A DNA stretch of 64,000 nt from Roseburia sp. 831b. GTDB lineage: Bacteria > Bacillota > Clostridia > Lachnospirales > Lachnospiraceae. The notes below the pieces were generated by a model. That model was not told where the DNA came from and ran no database searches. It saw only the letters and a list, made by a program, of their open reading frames with translations. The position numbers were made by a program, and so were the translations under genes. The stretch is from assembly GCF_001940165.2 (NCBI RefSeq), contig NZ_CP135162.1, positions 733,501 through 797,500 on the forward strand, in the 5' to 3' direction. Every line of letters begins with the position of its first letter. The stretch's first letter is position 1. Positions 16,185 through 23,590 of this stretch are shown piece after piece.

Positions 16185-16907
16185 ATGAAACAAAAATTAA
16201 GAACCTGTATCATCGTCGCAGCCTGTATGGTACTGATGTGCTGTCTGGCAGGATGCGCGCAAAACAAAGCAGAAACAGGAAGTCAGAATAACGCAGGGAC
16301 AGAGACAAAAAATCAAAAGAAAGCAGCGTCCAATGAGTCTCTGGATGCAGAAATAGAGACAGCTACCAGAGGGTGCAAAGTTGTACAGGAGGGGGAGGAG
16401 AACCAGCAAGGCTCGTTAACCTATAAGGTAAACAGTGTACAGATAACGAAACAGACCGGAGACTGGTATAATATGTCAGGGGAAATCCCAAAAGTAGATG
16501 AAAACGGCAGGATTACGGAGGATGTTTCTTATGTTGTAATCAATGTAACTATTAAGGATGATGGGAACTATGACTTCTGGTGGAATATGTTTTGGCTATC
16601 TTTTTTTAATGATGATGAGCTAAGAATTGGGTCAATAGAATTAGTGTCTGCAAGCATATTTAATGATTATAGTGAGAAAGAGCGGGAGGATAATGATATC
16701 TATCAATACAAGTTACCGCAAGGGGAAGAGGTAACGACAGATTTGATTTTCGTGACGGAGGATTCGTTAATGACAAAAGAAAATCACTTTTTGCTGGATA
16801 TGGATCCGACGGGGGTAGGATTGGAATATGTGAAACCAGAGGAATACAGTATGGTGTTTTTAAAGACAATGGAGGATGCGTGCAATGGGAACATTACTGA
16901 AAAATGA
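16185..16907 (+). CDS. Lipoprotein of the ABC island
   Basis: A 240-residue lipoprotein. The N-terminal hydrophobic segment ends in the lipobox LAGC, with lipidation at about Cys23, followed by a Gln/Asn/Lys-rich linker and a beta-rich domain (about 75-235) resembling DUF4352-type Ig-like domains (LTYKVNSVQIT, YVVINVTIKDDG). ATG 16185 has GGAGGG four bases upstream; the earlier in-frame ATG 16137 lacks a site and falls in a hairpin. Its start region is nearly identical to that of the preceding gene. It ends 23 bases inside the first permease gene, so the two are translationally coupled. It may be an immunity or sensing partner of the transporter (inference). Confidence 0.75.
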   Translation: MKQKLRTCIIVAACMVLMCCLAGCAQNKAETGSQNNAGTETKNQKKAASNESLDAEIETATRGCKVVQEGEENQQGSLTYKVNSVQITKQTGDWYNMSGEIPKVDENGRITEDVSYVVINVTIKDDGNYDFWWNMFWLSFFNDDELRIGSIELVSASIFNDYSEKEREDNDIYQYKLPQGEEVTTDLIFVTEDSLMTKENHFLLDMDPTGVGLEYVKPEEYSMVFLKTMEDACNGNITEK

Positions 16908-17673
16908 GTGGAGAAGGATTTTTCGGGGAATGAATTTTAAGGCAGCGTTATTCTTTGGATGTGGCATTGCGGTGTGGCATTTTTGGCAGAATGTATGGTG
17001 CATGGAGATGGGAGAATGGGAACTTCCGCAAAATGTATATGTCAGCTGGATGGGCGCAAGTTCATACAGGATGCAATCCTACTGGTATTTCCTGATTTTC
17101 CCGCTTTTGGCAGTAATACCGTTTGCAGGAACATTCTACGATGATTTAAAGTCTGGATACATGAAGAACGTAATGCTTCGATGCAGCAGAAAAACATATT
17201 TTATGGGAAAAGGAATGGCGGTATTTCTTTCGGGTGGAATGTGTGTAACGATTCCGTTAGTGCTGAATTTTATTTTGACAGCGATGTTTCGACCACTGAC
17301 GTTGCCAGACCCGTATGTTGCGATAGGACCTTTGACAGCAGAATTAGGAAGTGAGTTGTATTACTTACATCCAATGGTTTATACCATAATTTATCTGATG
17401 TTTGATTTCTCCGTAGGTGGAATGCTTGCGTTAAGTGTATCGATATTTTGCTACTGGGCGAATTATAAATTCATTGCACTTTTGATTCCGTACGTCATAT
17501 TTTATTTTTTATATTGTCTGGGAGGAATCTTAAACACGTCGGTATATTCACCAAATTACTTTTTGATTCCCGGAATGGGGATTGAAAAAGTAGATTCATT
17601 GATACTTATTCTTGCAAACTCAATCATTGTTCTTGCAATATATCATTGGAAGGGAAAACGCTATGAGGGTTAG
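16885..17673 (+). CDS. ABC-2-like permease 1 of the island
   Basis: A 262-residue integral membrane protein with about six hydrophobic segments. A cytoplasmic N-terminus (GTLLKNEWRRIFRGMNFKAA) and a long first outer loop before LIFPLLAVIPFAGTFYDD are typical of ABC-2 permeases of the lantibiotic-immunity or NatB style. ATG 16885 is used because GGAGG (16871-16875) is nine bases upstream; ATG 16876 sits directly against that site. It overlaps the lipoprotein gene before it and the next permease gene after it (11 bases), showing tight coupling. Confidence 0.75.
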   Translation: MGTLLKNEWRRIFRGMNFKAALFFGCGIAVWHFWQNVWCMEMGEWELPQNVYVSWMGASSYRMQSYWYFLIFPLLAVIPFAGTFYDDLKSGYMKNVMLRCSRKTYFMGKGMAVFLSGGMCVTIPLVLNFILTAMFRPLTLPDPYVAIGPLTAELGSELYYLHPMVYTIIYLMFDFSVGGMLALSVSIFCYWANYKFIALLIPYVIFYFLYCLGGILNTSVYSPNYFLIPGMGIEKVDSLILILANSIIVLAIYHWKGKRYEG

Positions 17674-18394
17674 AAAAGGATTTTTCCTATTTCCTGTTTT
17701 GTATCTGATTTGCGGATATACCATGTATCTACATTATTTATATGACATGGGTTCGCCGGTAAACCTGTCCATTTTTTCGCAGGCGGATATGCAGCTGTTG
17801 CTTTCTGCACCGAATTGTTACAATATGTTTTTAATGTTCCCATTTTTAGTGGGAATTGTGTTTTTGATGAGAGAATACCACAATGAAATGCAGGTGTTAC
17901 GTTACCAGAATAAGAAATATATTTTGAAAATGCAATTATTAAAAGGCGGCTGTTGGAGCATTTTATTATGCACGGTGGGAATTGTGGTTACCTGGATATA
18001 CGGAGCAATGCATGGAAAAACGGGAATGAACTGGACGAGTGCAAATAGCTATTATTGTGTGATGACAAAGCAGGTTTTGGAACATGGAAGTTTGCTGTTT
18101 GTGATCTTCCTGAATGCAATAATATTATTTGCAAGAAACTTTGTTTTCCTATTCATATTGTTAGATTGCTGGTGGAGCGGGAAAAACATCATATATGGTA
18201 TTTTAGTAAGTGTAGGGATTTGTTTCCTGGAGGCAGGGGATGTGAGAATCCCACTGATTCTTCGGACGATAAGTGTGGACTATCCATTTTGGCGGAAGCC
18301 ATCTGGATGGGTGGTTTCTTTTATAGTGGCAGCAGGTGTGAATGGGTTGCTTTTGGCACGAATCCTGTATTGGGTAAAAAGGAAGGAATTTTAA
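17663..18394 (+). CDS. ABC-2-like permease 2 of the island
   Basis: A 243-residue polytopic membrane protein of about six helices with no soluble domain. It has the same general plan as its neighbours: a short basic N-terminus (MRVRKGFF), a first helix, an outer loop of about 40 residues, then a helix containing LMFPFLVGIVFLM. ATG 17663 follows GGAAGGG and overlaps the previous stop by 11 bases; the longer frame from 17612 would start inside permease 1 without a good site. No specific family is recognised by sequence alone; the call rests on topology and context. Confidence 0.7.
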   Translation: MRVRKGFFLFPVLYLICGYTMYLHYLYDMGSPVNLSIFSQADMQLLLSAPNCYNMFLMFPFLVGIVFLMREYHNEMQVLRYQNKKYILKMQLLKGGCWSILLCTVGIVVTWIYGAMHGKTGMNWTSANSYYCVMTKQVLEHGSLLFVIFLNAIILFARNFVFLFILLDCWWSGKNIIYGILVSVGICFLEAGDVRIPLILRTISVDYPFWRKPSGWVVSFIVAAGVNGLLLARILYWVKRKEF

Positions 18395-18395
18395 G

Positions 18396-19205
18396 GTGAA
18401 GGAACAGATAAGATATGACGTAAAAATGGGAATTTTACATGAATGGTGGAAATATCTGTTTGTTGGAATGCTGATACTGCTGGTATGTGCAATGGAGGCA
18501 GGGCAGGAAGCAGAATGTGTAAAACAAAAATTCTTTACAGAGCCATCATTTGGAAACTATCTTATTAAATGGATGCGCGGAATACAGCCAATCCAATATA
18601 CGAATCGGGAACGGCAGATGGCAATGCCGTTTGAATGGATGGCATTGCAGATGAGTTATCTGATACTTATAGCAAAATATACGGCAACGGATTTAGAACA
18701 AAACGGATATAAACTTTTCATTAGAATTGGGAAAAAGTCAATATGGTGGTATGGAAAATGTGTCTGGGTGTTCCTAAGTACCCTGCTCTATTATGGATTG
18801 TTCTATGGAATCTTAAGCTGCTTTGCAATTGCTACCGGGAGCCTTCAACTGGAACCGACATCTGAAATATGGGTAGGAGGAATCGGGAGCCTTACAAATG
18901 CAAATGGTATCATACAAATATTTTTGATGCCGGTTCTTGTGAGTACAGTAATTGGACTAGGACAAATCTTTTTAGAACTGGTAGTTTCGCCGATGATAGC
19001 AATAATAGTAAGCTGTGGATATCTGTTGGCGTCACTTTATTGGTGTAATCCGCTTTTGCTGGGCAATTATAGCATGATAGAGAGAAATCGTGCTTTCATT
19101 GGTGAAAAAGGGGTTTCTTCCATAATAGGGGTGACTCTGTGCGTGGCTGCAATGATGACGATTTGTTTCCTGGGAAACAAATATATAAAAAAGATGGAAC
19201 GATAG
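18396..19205 (+). CDS. ABC-2-like permease 3 of the island
   Basis: A 269-residue membrane protein starting at GTG, one base after the previous stop codon, with GGAAGGA upstream. About six helices are visible, beginning with WWKYLFVGMLILLVC, and the C-terminal helix is followed by a basic KYIKKMER tail. Three consecutive permease-like subunits with one ATPase is unusual for simple exporters and closer to lantibiotic self-protection or YtrCDE-like complexes (comparison from known families, not shown here). Confidence 0.7.
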   Translation: MKEQIRYDVKMGILHEWWKYLFVGMLILLVCAMEAGQEAECVKQKFFTEPSFGNYLIKWMRGIQPIQYTNRERQMAMPFEWMALQMSYLILIAKYTATDLEQNGYKLFIRIGKKSIWWYGKCVWVFLSTLLYYGLFYGILSCFAIATGSLQLEPTSEIWVGGIGSLTNANGIIQIFLMPVLVSTVIGLGQIFLELVVSPMIAIIVSCGYLLASLYWCNPLLLGNYSMIERNRAFIGEKGVSSIIGVTLCVAAMMTICFLGNKYIKKMER

Positions 19206-19214
19206 GAGAATAGG

Positions 19215-19874
19215 ATGTATCTGGAATTGAAACAGGTTTCAAAAAAAATAAAAAACAATATGATTTTAGACCATATATCACTGGAATTAGAAAAAGGAAA
19301 TATATATGGATTACAGGGAAAGAACGGTTCTGGAAAAACAATGTTGATAAAGGCGATGTGCGGTCTGCTGATTCCAACGGAGGGAAGCGTTACAGTAAAT
19401 GGAGCAGTTTTGGGAAAAGACAGGGATTTTCCCGAAAGCGTAGGAGCATTGATTGAAAATCCAGGATTTGTAAATGGTTACTCGGCATTTCAGAACCTAA
19501 AGGTATTAGCAGAAATTCAACACAAGATAGAGGATGAAAAAATTTACGAGACAATCAAAGAAGTAGGACTTGAGGATGCTGGAGAAAAAAAGTTCCGGCA
19601 GTTCTCGCTTGGCATGAAACAAAAGCTTGGAATCGCCGCTGCAATCATGGAAGAACCAGATTTGATTTTGCTGGATGAGCCGACGAATGCATTAGACGAA
19701 AAAAGTGTGCTGGCATTGCGGGATATATTAAAAAAACGAAAGGAAAGAGGGGCATTGATTGTGATTGCTTCCCATGATGCTGAAGAATTGTCACTTTTAG
19801 CAGATGAGATATTCAGGGTTGAAAATGGAAAGATAACCGGAAGATTTCAACCAACCAAGGAGAAGGCAGAATGA
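19215..19874 (+). CDS. ABC transporter ATP-binding protein of the island
   Basis: A 219-residue ATPase with all diagnostic motifs: Walker A GKNGSGKT (about residue 36), signature FSLGMKQK, Walker B LILLDEP and H-loop SHD. It has the short form typical of ABC-2/peptide-type exporters, with no extra domain. It lies nine bases after permease 3 and overlaps the next gene by four bases (ATGA), so it energises the permeases encoded just upstream. Substrate is unknown; export of, or protection from, a peptide is the likeliest role from context. Confidence 0.9.
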   Translation: MYLELKQVSKKIKNNMILDHISLELEKGNIYGLQGKNGSGKTMLIKAMCGLLIPTEGSVTVNGAVLGKDRDFPESVGALIENPGFVNGYSAFQNLKVLAEIQHKIEDEKIYETIKEVGLEDAGEKKFRQFSLGMKQKLGIAAAIMEEPDLILLDEPTNALDEKSVLALRDILKKRKERGALIVIASHDAEELSLLADEIFRVENGKITGRFQPTKEKAE

Positions 19875-20428
19875 AAAAGGGAGTAAAAATCGGAATTGGA
19901 ATTGTACTATTAGTGGTATCAGTGGGAGTGGCCGCAAAAATCGTTCAGATAAATCAGAAGTATCCGCAGGTTCAAAAGGAGAAGATAAGCTTTGGAGAAA
20001 CTGCTGAAATGAAGGACGGTATTTATCTCAAAGTTTTGGATGCAAAGCTACAATCGGAAGAGGAAGCCCGCAAAGCATATGGGGAAGATTTCGCAAAGGA
20101 AATGGAAGAAGGATATGAGTACCGCGTTTGTAAGGTTGACGTCGAACTGGAAAATCGAACGGACGAAGAACAGGCGGTATCCTTATATGATATTTATCTG
20201 GAAACAAACACTTATTGTAATGGACTTGCACCGGAGGTATTTTGTAATACAGACGAGAATCAGGAGATGGAACTTACGTTATCTCCAAATGAGAAAAAAG
20301 AGCAGACGCTGGGGTATGTGATATATAAGATGCAGTTTTCAAAAAAACAGTGGAATGGGATGGAGGAAGAAAACTTTTTCCTTGTAAATGAGCGTTATCC
20401 GGTAAAAAAGAGATGGAAATGTAAATGA
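19871..20428 (+). CDS. Membrane-anchored protein closing the ABC island
   Basis: A 185-residue protein with an N-terminal membrane anchor (about 4-24, GVKIGIGIVLLVVSVGVAAK) and an extracytoplasmic beta-rich domain with YEYRVCKVDVELENRT, the type of strand pattern seen in DUF4352/DUF5028-like domains. It starts at the ATGA overlap with the ATPase gene. The last gene of the operon, it may interact with the permeases or with the secreted product, like the lipoprotein at 16185, which has a comparable domain. Function is unknown. Confidence 0.65.
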   Translation: MKKGVKIGIGIVLLVVSVGVAAKIVQINQKYPQVQKEKISFGETAEMKDGIYLKVLDAKLQSEEEARKAYGEDFAKEMEEGYEYRVCKVDVELENRTDEEQAVSLYDIYLETNTYCNGLAPEVFCNTDENQEMELTLSPNEKKEQTLGYVIYKMQFSKKQWNGMEEENFFLVNERYPVKKRWKCK

Positions 20429-20490
20429 CAAAAGAAAAATCAGAACTACAAGCTGTACCCAAATTTATACACAAAACACAAAGTGTTGTC

Positions 20491-20519
20491 TTGAATCAAA
20501 TACAATTTGGGAGTATACT
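20491..20519 (+). promoter_or_regulatory. Promoter of ackA
   Basis: TTGAAT (20491-20496), a 17-base spacer and TATACT (20514-20519) form a good sigma-A-type promoter, about 65 bases before the ackA start codon. It indicates that ackA is transcribed separately from the island upstream. Confidence 0.65.
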
Positions 20520-20585
20520 AAATATATATGCGTATTATAACATATTGTAATGCGAAAACAACGAGTAGAAATGAGGAGAACAAAT

Positions 20586-21779
20586 ATGAACGTATTAGTA
20601 ATCAACTGCGGAAGCTCATCATTAAAGTATCAGTTAATCGATTCAGAATCTGAAAACGTATTGGCAAAAGGTCTTTGCGAGAGAATCGGTATCGATGGAA
20701 GATTAGTTTACCAGAAAGCAGGCTGTGACAAAGAAATCACAGAAGCTGCTATGCCTACACATAAACAGGCTATCCAGATGGTATTGGATGCCCTTGTAAA
20801 TGAAAAGACAGGTGCAATCAAGAGCCTTTCTGAAATTGATGCAGTAGGTCATCGTGTCGTACATGGTGGAGAGAAATTTGCAGCATCTACAGTACTTACT
20901 CCAGACGTATTAAAGGCAATCGAAGAGTGTAACGATCTTGCACCACTTCACAATCCTGCAAACTTAATCGGTATTGATGCTTGTAAGGAATTGATGCCAA
21001 ACGTACCAATGGTTGGCGTGTTCGATACAGCATTCCATCAGACAATGCCGAAGAAAGCATACCTTTACGGTCTTCCTCATGAATATTATGAGAAATACAA
21101 AGTAAGAAGATACGGATTCCACGGAACAAGCCACAGCTTTGTTTCCAAACGTACAGCAGAATTCCTTGGAATGGATTTAAACAATTCTAAGATTATCGTT
21201 GCACACTTAGGAAATGGTGCTTCTATCAGTGCTGTTTTAAACGGAAAATGTGTTGATACTTCCATGGGTCTTACTCCACTTGAAGGTCTTGTCATGGGAA
21301 CACGTTCCGGTGATATCGATCCGGCTATCATGGAATTCATTGCAAAGAAAGAGAACCTTGATATCGAAGAACTGATGACTGTATTAAATAAGAAGTCCGG
21401 TTTACAGGGAATGACAGGTGGTTTATCTGATTTCCGTGATTTGAAAGCAGCAGTCGAAGAAGGAAATGAATTGGCAATCGATGCCGTTGAAGTATTCTGT
21501 TATCGTATTGCAAAATACATTGGCGCTTATGTAGCAGCGATGAACGGTGTAGATGCCATCGCATTTACAGCAGGTATCGGTGAAAATGCCGGAATGGTCC
21601 GCAGCAAGGTATGTGAATATTTAGGATATCTTGGAATCTCCATCAAAGAAGACTTAAATATGGCAACATTCGGAGACGAAGTGGTTCTTTCCACAGAGGA
21701 TTCTAAGGTAAAAGTTGCAGTTATTCCTACAAATGAGGAACTTGCAATTGCACGTGAGACAGTAGCATTGGTAAAATAG
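20586..21779 (+). CDS. ackA: Acetate kinase
   Basis: Interconverts acetyl phosphate plus ADP and acetate plus ATP, the last step of acetate fermentation. The 397-residue protein has the ASKHA-fold motifs: NVLVINCGSSSLKYQL at the N-terminus, GHRVVHGGE, the FDTAFHQTM substrate loop, HLGNGASI and FTAGIGENA. ATG 20586 has GAGGAG seven bases upstream; the frame could extend to 20550 but without a site. Phosphate acetyltransferase (pta), often adjacent in Clostridia, is not next to it. A perfect hairpin sits at the stop codon, and the next gene has its own strong promoter. Confidence 0.97.
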   Translation: MNVLVINCGSSSLKYQLIDSESENVLAKGLCERIGIDGRLVYQKAGCDKEITEAAMPTHKQAIQMVLDALVNEKTGAIKSLSEIDAVGHRVVHGGEKFAASTVLTPDVLKAIEECNDLAPLHNPANLIGIDACKELMPNVPMVGVFDTAFHQTMPKKAYLYGLPHEYYEKYKVRRYGFHGTSHSFVSKRTAEFLGMDLNNSKIIVAHLGNGASISAVLNGKCVDTSMGLTPLEGLVMGTRSGDIDPAIMEFIAKKENLDIEELMTVLNKKSGLQGMTGGLSDFRDLKAAVEEGNELAIDAVEVFCYRIAKYIGAYVAAMNGVDAIAFTAGIGENAGMVRSKVCEYLGYLGISIKEDLNMATFGDEVVLSTEDSKVKVAVIPTNEELAIARETVALVK

Positions 21780-21804
21780 TTTTCCACAAAAACTTGTGGA
21801 AAAA
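21780..21804 (+). terminator. Hairpin at the end of ackA
   Basis: TTTTCCACAA and TTGTGGAAAA form a perfect 10-bp stem with a short A-rich loop, starting directly after the ackA stop codon. It lacks a T run on the plus strand, so termination efficiency is doubtful. Confidence 0.45.
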
Positions 21805-21808
21805 GTTG

Positions 21809-21837
21809 TTGACAAATCAAGTTTGCCTATGTATAAT
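21809..21837 (+). promoter_or_regulatory. Consensus promoter before yceD-rpmF
   Basis: TTGACA (21809-21814), exactly 17 bases, TATAAT (21832-21837): a perfect sigma-A consensus promoter, 58 bases before the yceD start. Strong constitutive expression is expected, as suits a ribosomal-protein operon. Confidence 0.85.
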
Positions 21838-21894
21838 TGGTTAGGTGTGAAATGACTTGGGTTGTTTCGCAACAAGATATAGGAGAGAGCCATA

Positions 21895-22437
21895 ATGATT
21901 GATATTACAGACGTTTTATCTTGTGAGAACAAAGAGGTGTGTAGAACCGTTTCGATTGAGTTAGAGTCTTTTCAATCAAAGATGGGTGATTTTCCTATTT
22001 TAAATAAGTCACCGATTGAGTTACGGATTGCAAACCGGGAGAACAAGCATTTGCTTATTCAGGGTGAAGCCAATTTTGTGATTGCAATTCCATGTGACCG
22101 TTGTCTGGAAGAGGTTCCGACAACAATTCATTTCGACATCGACAAGGATCTTCCATTGAACGAAGAACTGGTTGAGAATGTGGCTGAAGATGACCGCGAA
22201 GATGAAATGGATGATACAGACTACCTGATTGGATTCAATCTAGATGTAGATAGACTGATCTATAGAGAGATTTTGGTTAACTGGCCGATGAAAGTTCTGT
22301 GCAAGGATGATTGCAAAGGAATTTGTAAAGTCTGCGGACATAACCTGAATAAGGGTGAATGCGGATGCCAGAGAACAGAACTTGATCCAAGAATGGCAGC
22401 TATCCAAGATGTCTTTAACAAATTTAAGGAGGTGTAA
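21895..22437 (+). CDS. yceD: YceD family protein (DUF177)
   Basis: A 180-residue cytoplasmic protein of the YceD/DUF177 family, which is almost always encoded before rpmF and is linked to 23S rRNA accumulation in some organisms. The family core PCDRCLEEV (about 64-72) is present, followed by an acidic stretch. A C-terminal CKDDCKGICKVCGHNLNKG with several cysteines suggests a metal-binding knuckle. The promoter upstream is consensus. Four bases separate its stop codon from rpmF. Confidence 0.9.
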   Translation: MIDITDVLSCENKEVCRTVSIELESFQSKMGDFPILNKSPIELRIANRENKHLLIQGEANFVIAIPCDRCLEEVPTTIHFDIDKDLPLNEELVENVAEDDREDEMDDTDYLIGFNLDVDRLIYREILVNWPMKVLCKDDCKGICKVCGHNLNKGECGCQRTELDPRMAAIQDVFNKFKEV

Positions 22438-22441
22438 GTAA

Positions 22442-22621
22442 ATGTCAATTTGTCCAAAAAATAAATCATCAAAATCTCATAGAGATAAAAGAAGAGCAAA
22501 CTGGAAAATGACTGCTCCAGCTTTAGTAAAATGTAGCAAATGTGGAGAGTTGATGATGCCTCATAGAGTATGTAAAAACTGTGGCTCATACAACAAAAAA
22601 GAGATTATCGCTCAGGACTAA
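22442..22621 (+). CDS. rpmF: Ribosomal protein bL32
   Basis: A 59-residue large-subunit ribosomal protein, read directly from the sequence. It begins MSICPKNKSSKSHRDKRRAN and contains two CxxC pairs (CSKCGE and CKNCGS), making it the zinc-binding form of L32. It follows yceD by four bases, with AAGGAGGTG as the ribosome binding site, and ends before a strong terminator. The yceD-rpmF-plsX order is conserved in Firmicutes, although here a DUF624 gene and repeats separate rpmF from plsX. Confidence 0.95.
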   Translation: MSICPKNKSSKSHRDKRRANWKMTAPALVKCSKCGELMMPHRVCKNCGSYNKKEIIAQD

Positions 22622-22631
22622 TCCACTGAAT

Positions 22632-22663
22632 AAGGCTTCCCGGCTTCACTGGGGAGCCTTTTT
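22632..22663 (+). terminator. Terminator after rpmF
   Basis: AAGGCTTCCC (22632-22641) pairs with GGGGAGCCTT (22651-22660) with one G-U pair and a 9-base loop, then TTTTT. It starts 10 bases past the rpmF stop codon. Confidence 0.85.
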
Positions 22664-22706
22664 CATATAATAGGAAAATTCATTCCTATTATATGAAAAA
22701 GGCTCC
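22653..22706. repeat. 24-bp perfect inverted repeat
   Basis: Bases 22653-22676 are an exact inverted copy of 22683-22706, with a 6-base loop (AATTCA). The left arm begins inside the 3' arm of the rpmF terminator. The RNA would form a very stable hairpin competing with that terminator, or end transcripts in both directions. Confidence 0.9.
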
Positions 22707-22790
22707 GCGAGGATTGCACTGCGGCGGAGTTGAACAATGTCGCAAATGCGACCCGCCGCAGGCGGAGAATCCTGCTTGCAGGATTTCTTT
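22701..22790. repeat. GC-rich palindromic element (possible dispersed intergenic repeat)
   Basis: This stretch is much richer in G and C than its surroundings and is made of nested palindromes: CTGCGGCGG (22719-22727) with CCGCCGCAG (22753-22761) enclosing GTCGCA/TGCGAC, then AATCCTGC/GCAGGATT (22768-22785). It is open in the frame of the next gene but has no sign of being coding. The structure recalls small non-autonomous palindromic repeats such as REP or ERIC; whether it recurs in the genome is not known. Confidence 0.6.
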
Positions 22791-22821
22791 TACAAGAAAA
22801 AAGAAAGAGAAGGTATATAAA

Positions 22822-23475
22822 ATGGGAGATATTTTAAATTGGGATAACAAATTTTTCCAGGGATTAAATAAAATTGTAGATTGCGTCCTGGTAAGCATTT
22901 TATGGTTGATTTGCAGCCTGCCAATCGTTACAATGGGAGCTGCTTCATCTGCAATGTATTACACCATCAACAAGGTAATTCGGAACAATCATGGTTATGT
23001 GACAAAGGAATTCTTTCATTCTTTTGCAAACTGTTTTAAACAGTCCACGATTGTCTGGCTGGTATTCTGGGTAATCGCAGTATTTTTAGGCGCGGATACC
23101 TATATTATGTGGGGAAGCTTAAAGGCTGGAAATGCAATCGGCAATTTACTTTTTGTATTTTTGGTATTCATTGCATTTGATATGATGTGGGTCATGTATG
23201 CCTTGACTTATATTTCGCGTTTTCAGAATACGATGAAAAACATTATGAAAAATGCACTGTTGATGGCAGTGGCAGATTTTGGAAAAACATTACTTTTATT
23301 TTTGATTTTGGCGGCATCCATTTTTGCAATCTGGATGATGCCGTTTTTGGCAGTGCTGATTCCAGGATTTGTGACATGTCTTATGAATCTTATTTTTGAA
23401 AAGATTTTCCGCAAATATATGTCGGAAGAAGATATCAAGGAAGAGGATGAACGAAATCGGGAATATTTGAATTAG
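22822..23475 (+). CDS. YesL family (DUF624) membrane protein
   Basis: A 217-residue integral membrane protein with about five helices and the characteristic N-terminal LNKIVDCVLVSILWLICSLP followed by TMGAASSAMYYTINK, a hallmark of YesL/DUF624 proteins. Its function is unsettled; relatives often lie near carbohydrate uptake genes. The start is ATG 22822 (AGAAGG about eight bases upstream). The open frame back to 22693 runs through the palindromic repeat and would add a Cys-rich, implausible leader. The gene and the repeat together interrupt the usual rpmF-plsX adjacency. Confidence 0.85.
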   Translation: MGDILNWDNKFFQGLNKIVDCVLVSILWLICSLPIVTMGAASSAMYYTINKVIRNNHGYVTKEFFHSFANCFKQSTIVWLVFWVIAVFLGADTYIMWGSLKAGNAIGNLLFVFLVFIAFDMMWVMYALTYISRFQNTMKNIMKNALLMAVADFGKTLLLFLILAASIFAIWMMPFLAVLIPGFVTCLMNLIFEKIFRKYMSEEDIKEEDERNREYLN

Positions 23476-23493
23476 TTTCTTTTGCATTTCGTA

Positions 23494-23522
23494 TTGATTT
23501 ATAGAATAAGTTATAGTATATT
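23494..23522 (+). promoter_or_regulatory. Promoter before plsX
   Basis: TTGATT (23494-23499), 17 bases, TATATT (23517-23522), about 70 bases before plsX. It probably starts the plsX-acpP transcript. Confidence 0.55.
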
Positions 23523-23590
23523 TTTTAAGAGGCTTGTGGAGATAATGGAAAATATGTAAGAATCCACGAGGCGAAAGGGGCAAGGAAAGA

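Noticed and set aside
22693..22821. N-terminal extension of the DUF624 protein through the palindromic repeat
   Set aside because: The added residues are Cys- and Pro-rich, come from palindromic DNA, and no ribosome binding site supports ATG 22693; ATG 22822 has one and matches the family start.
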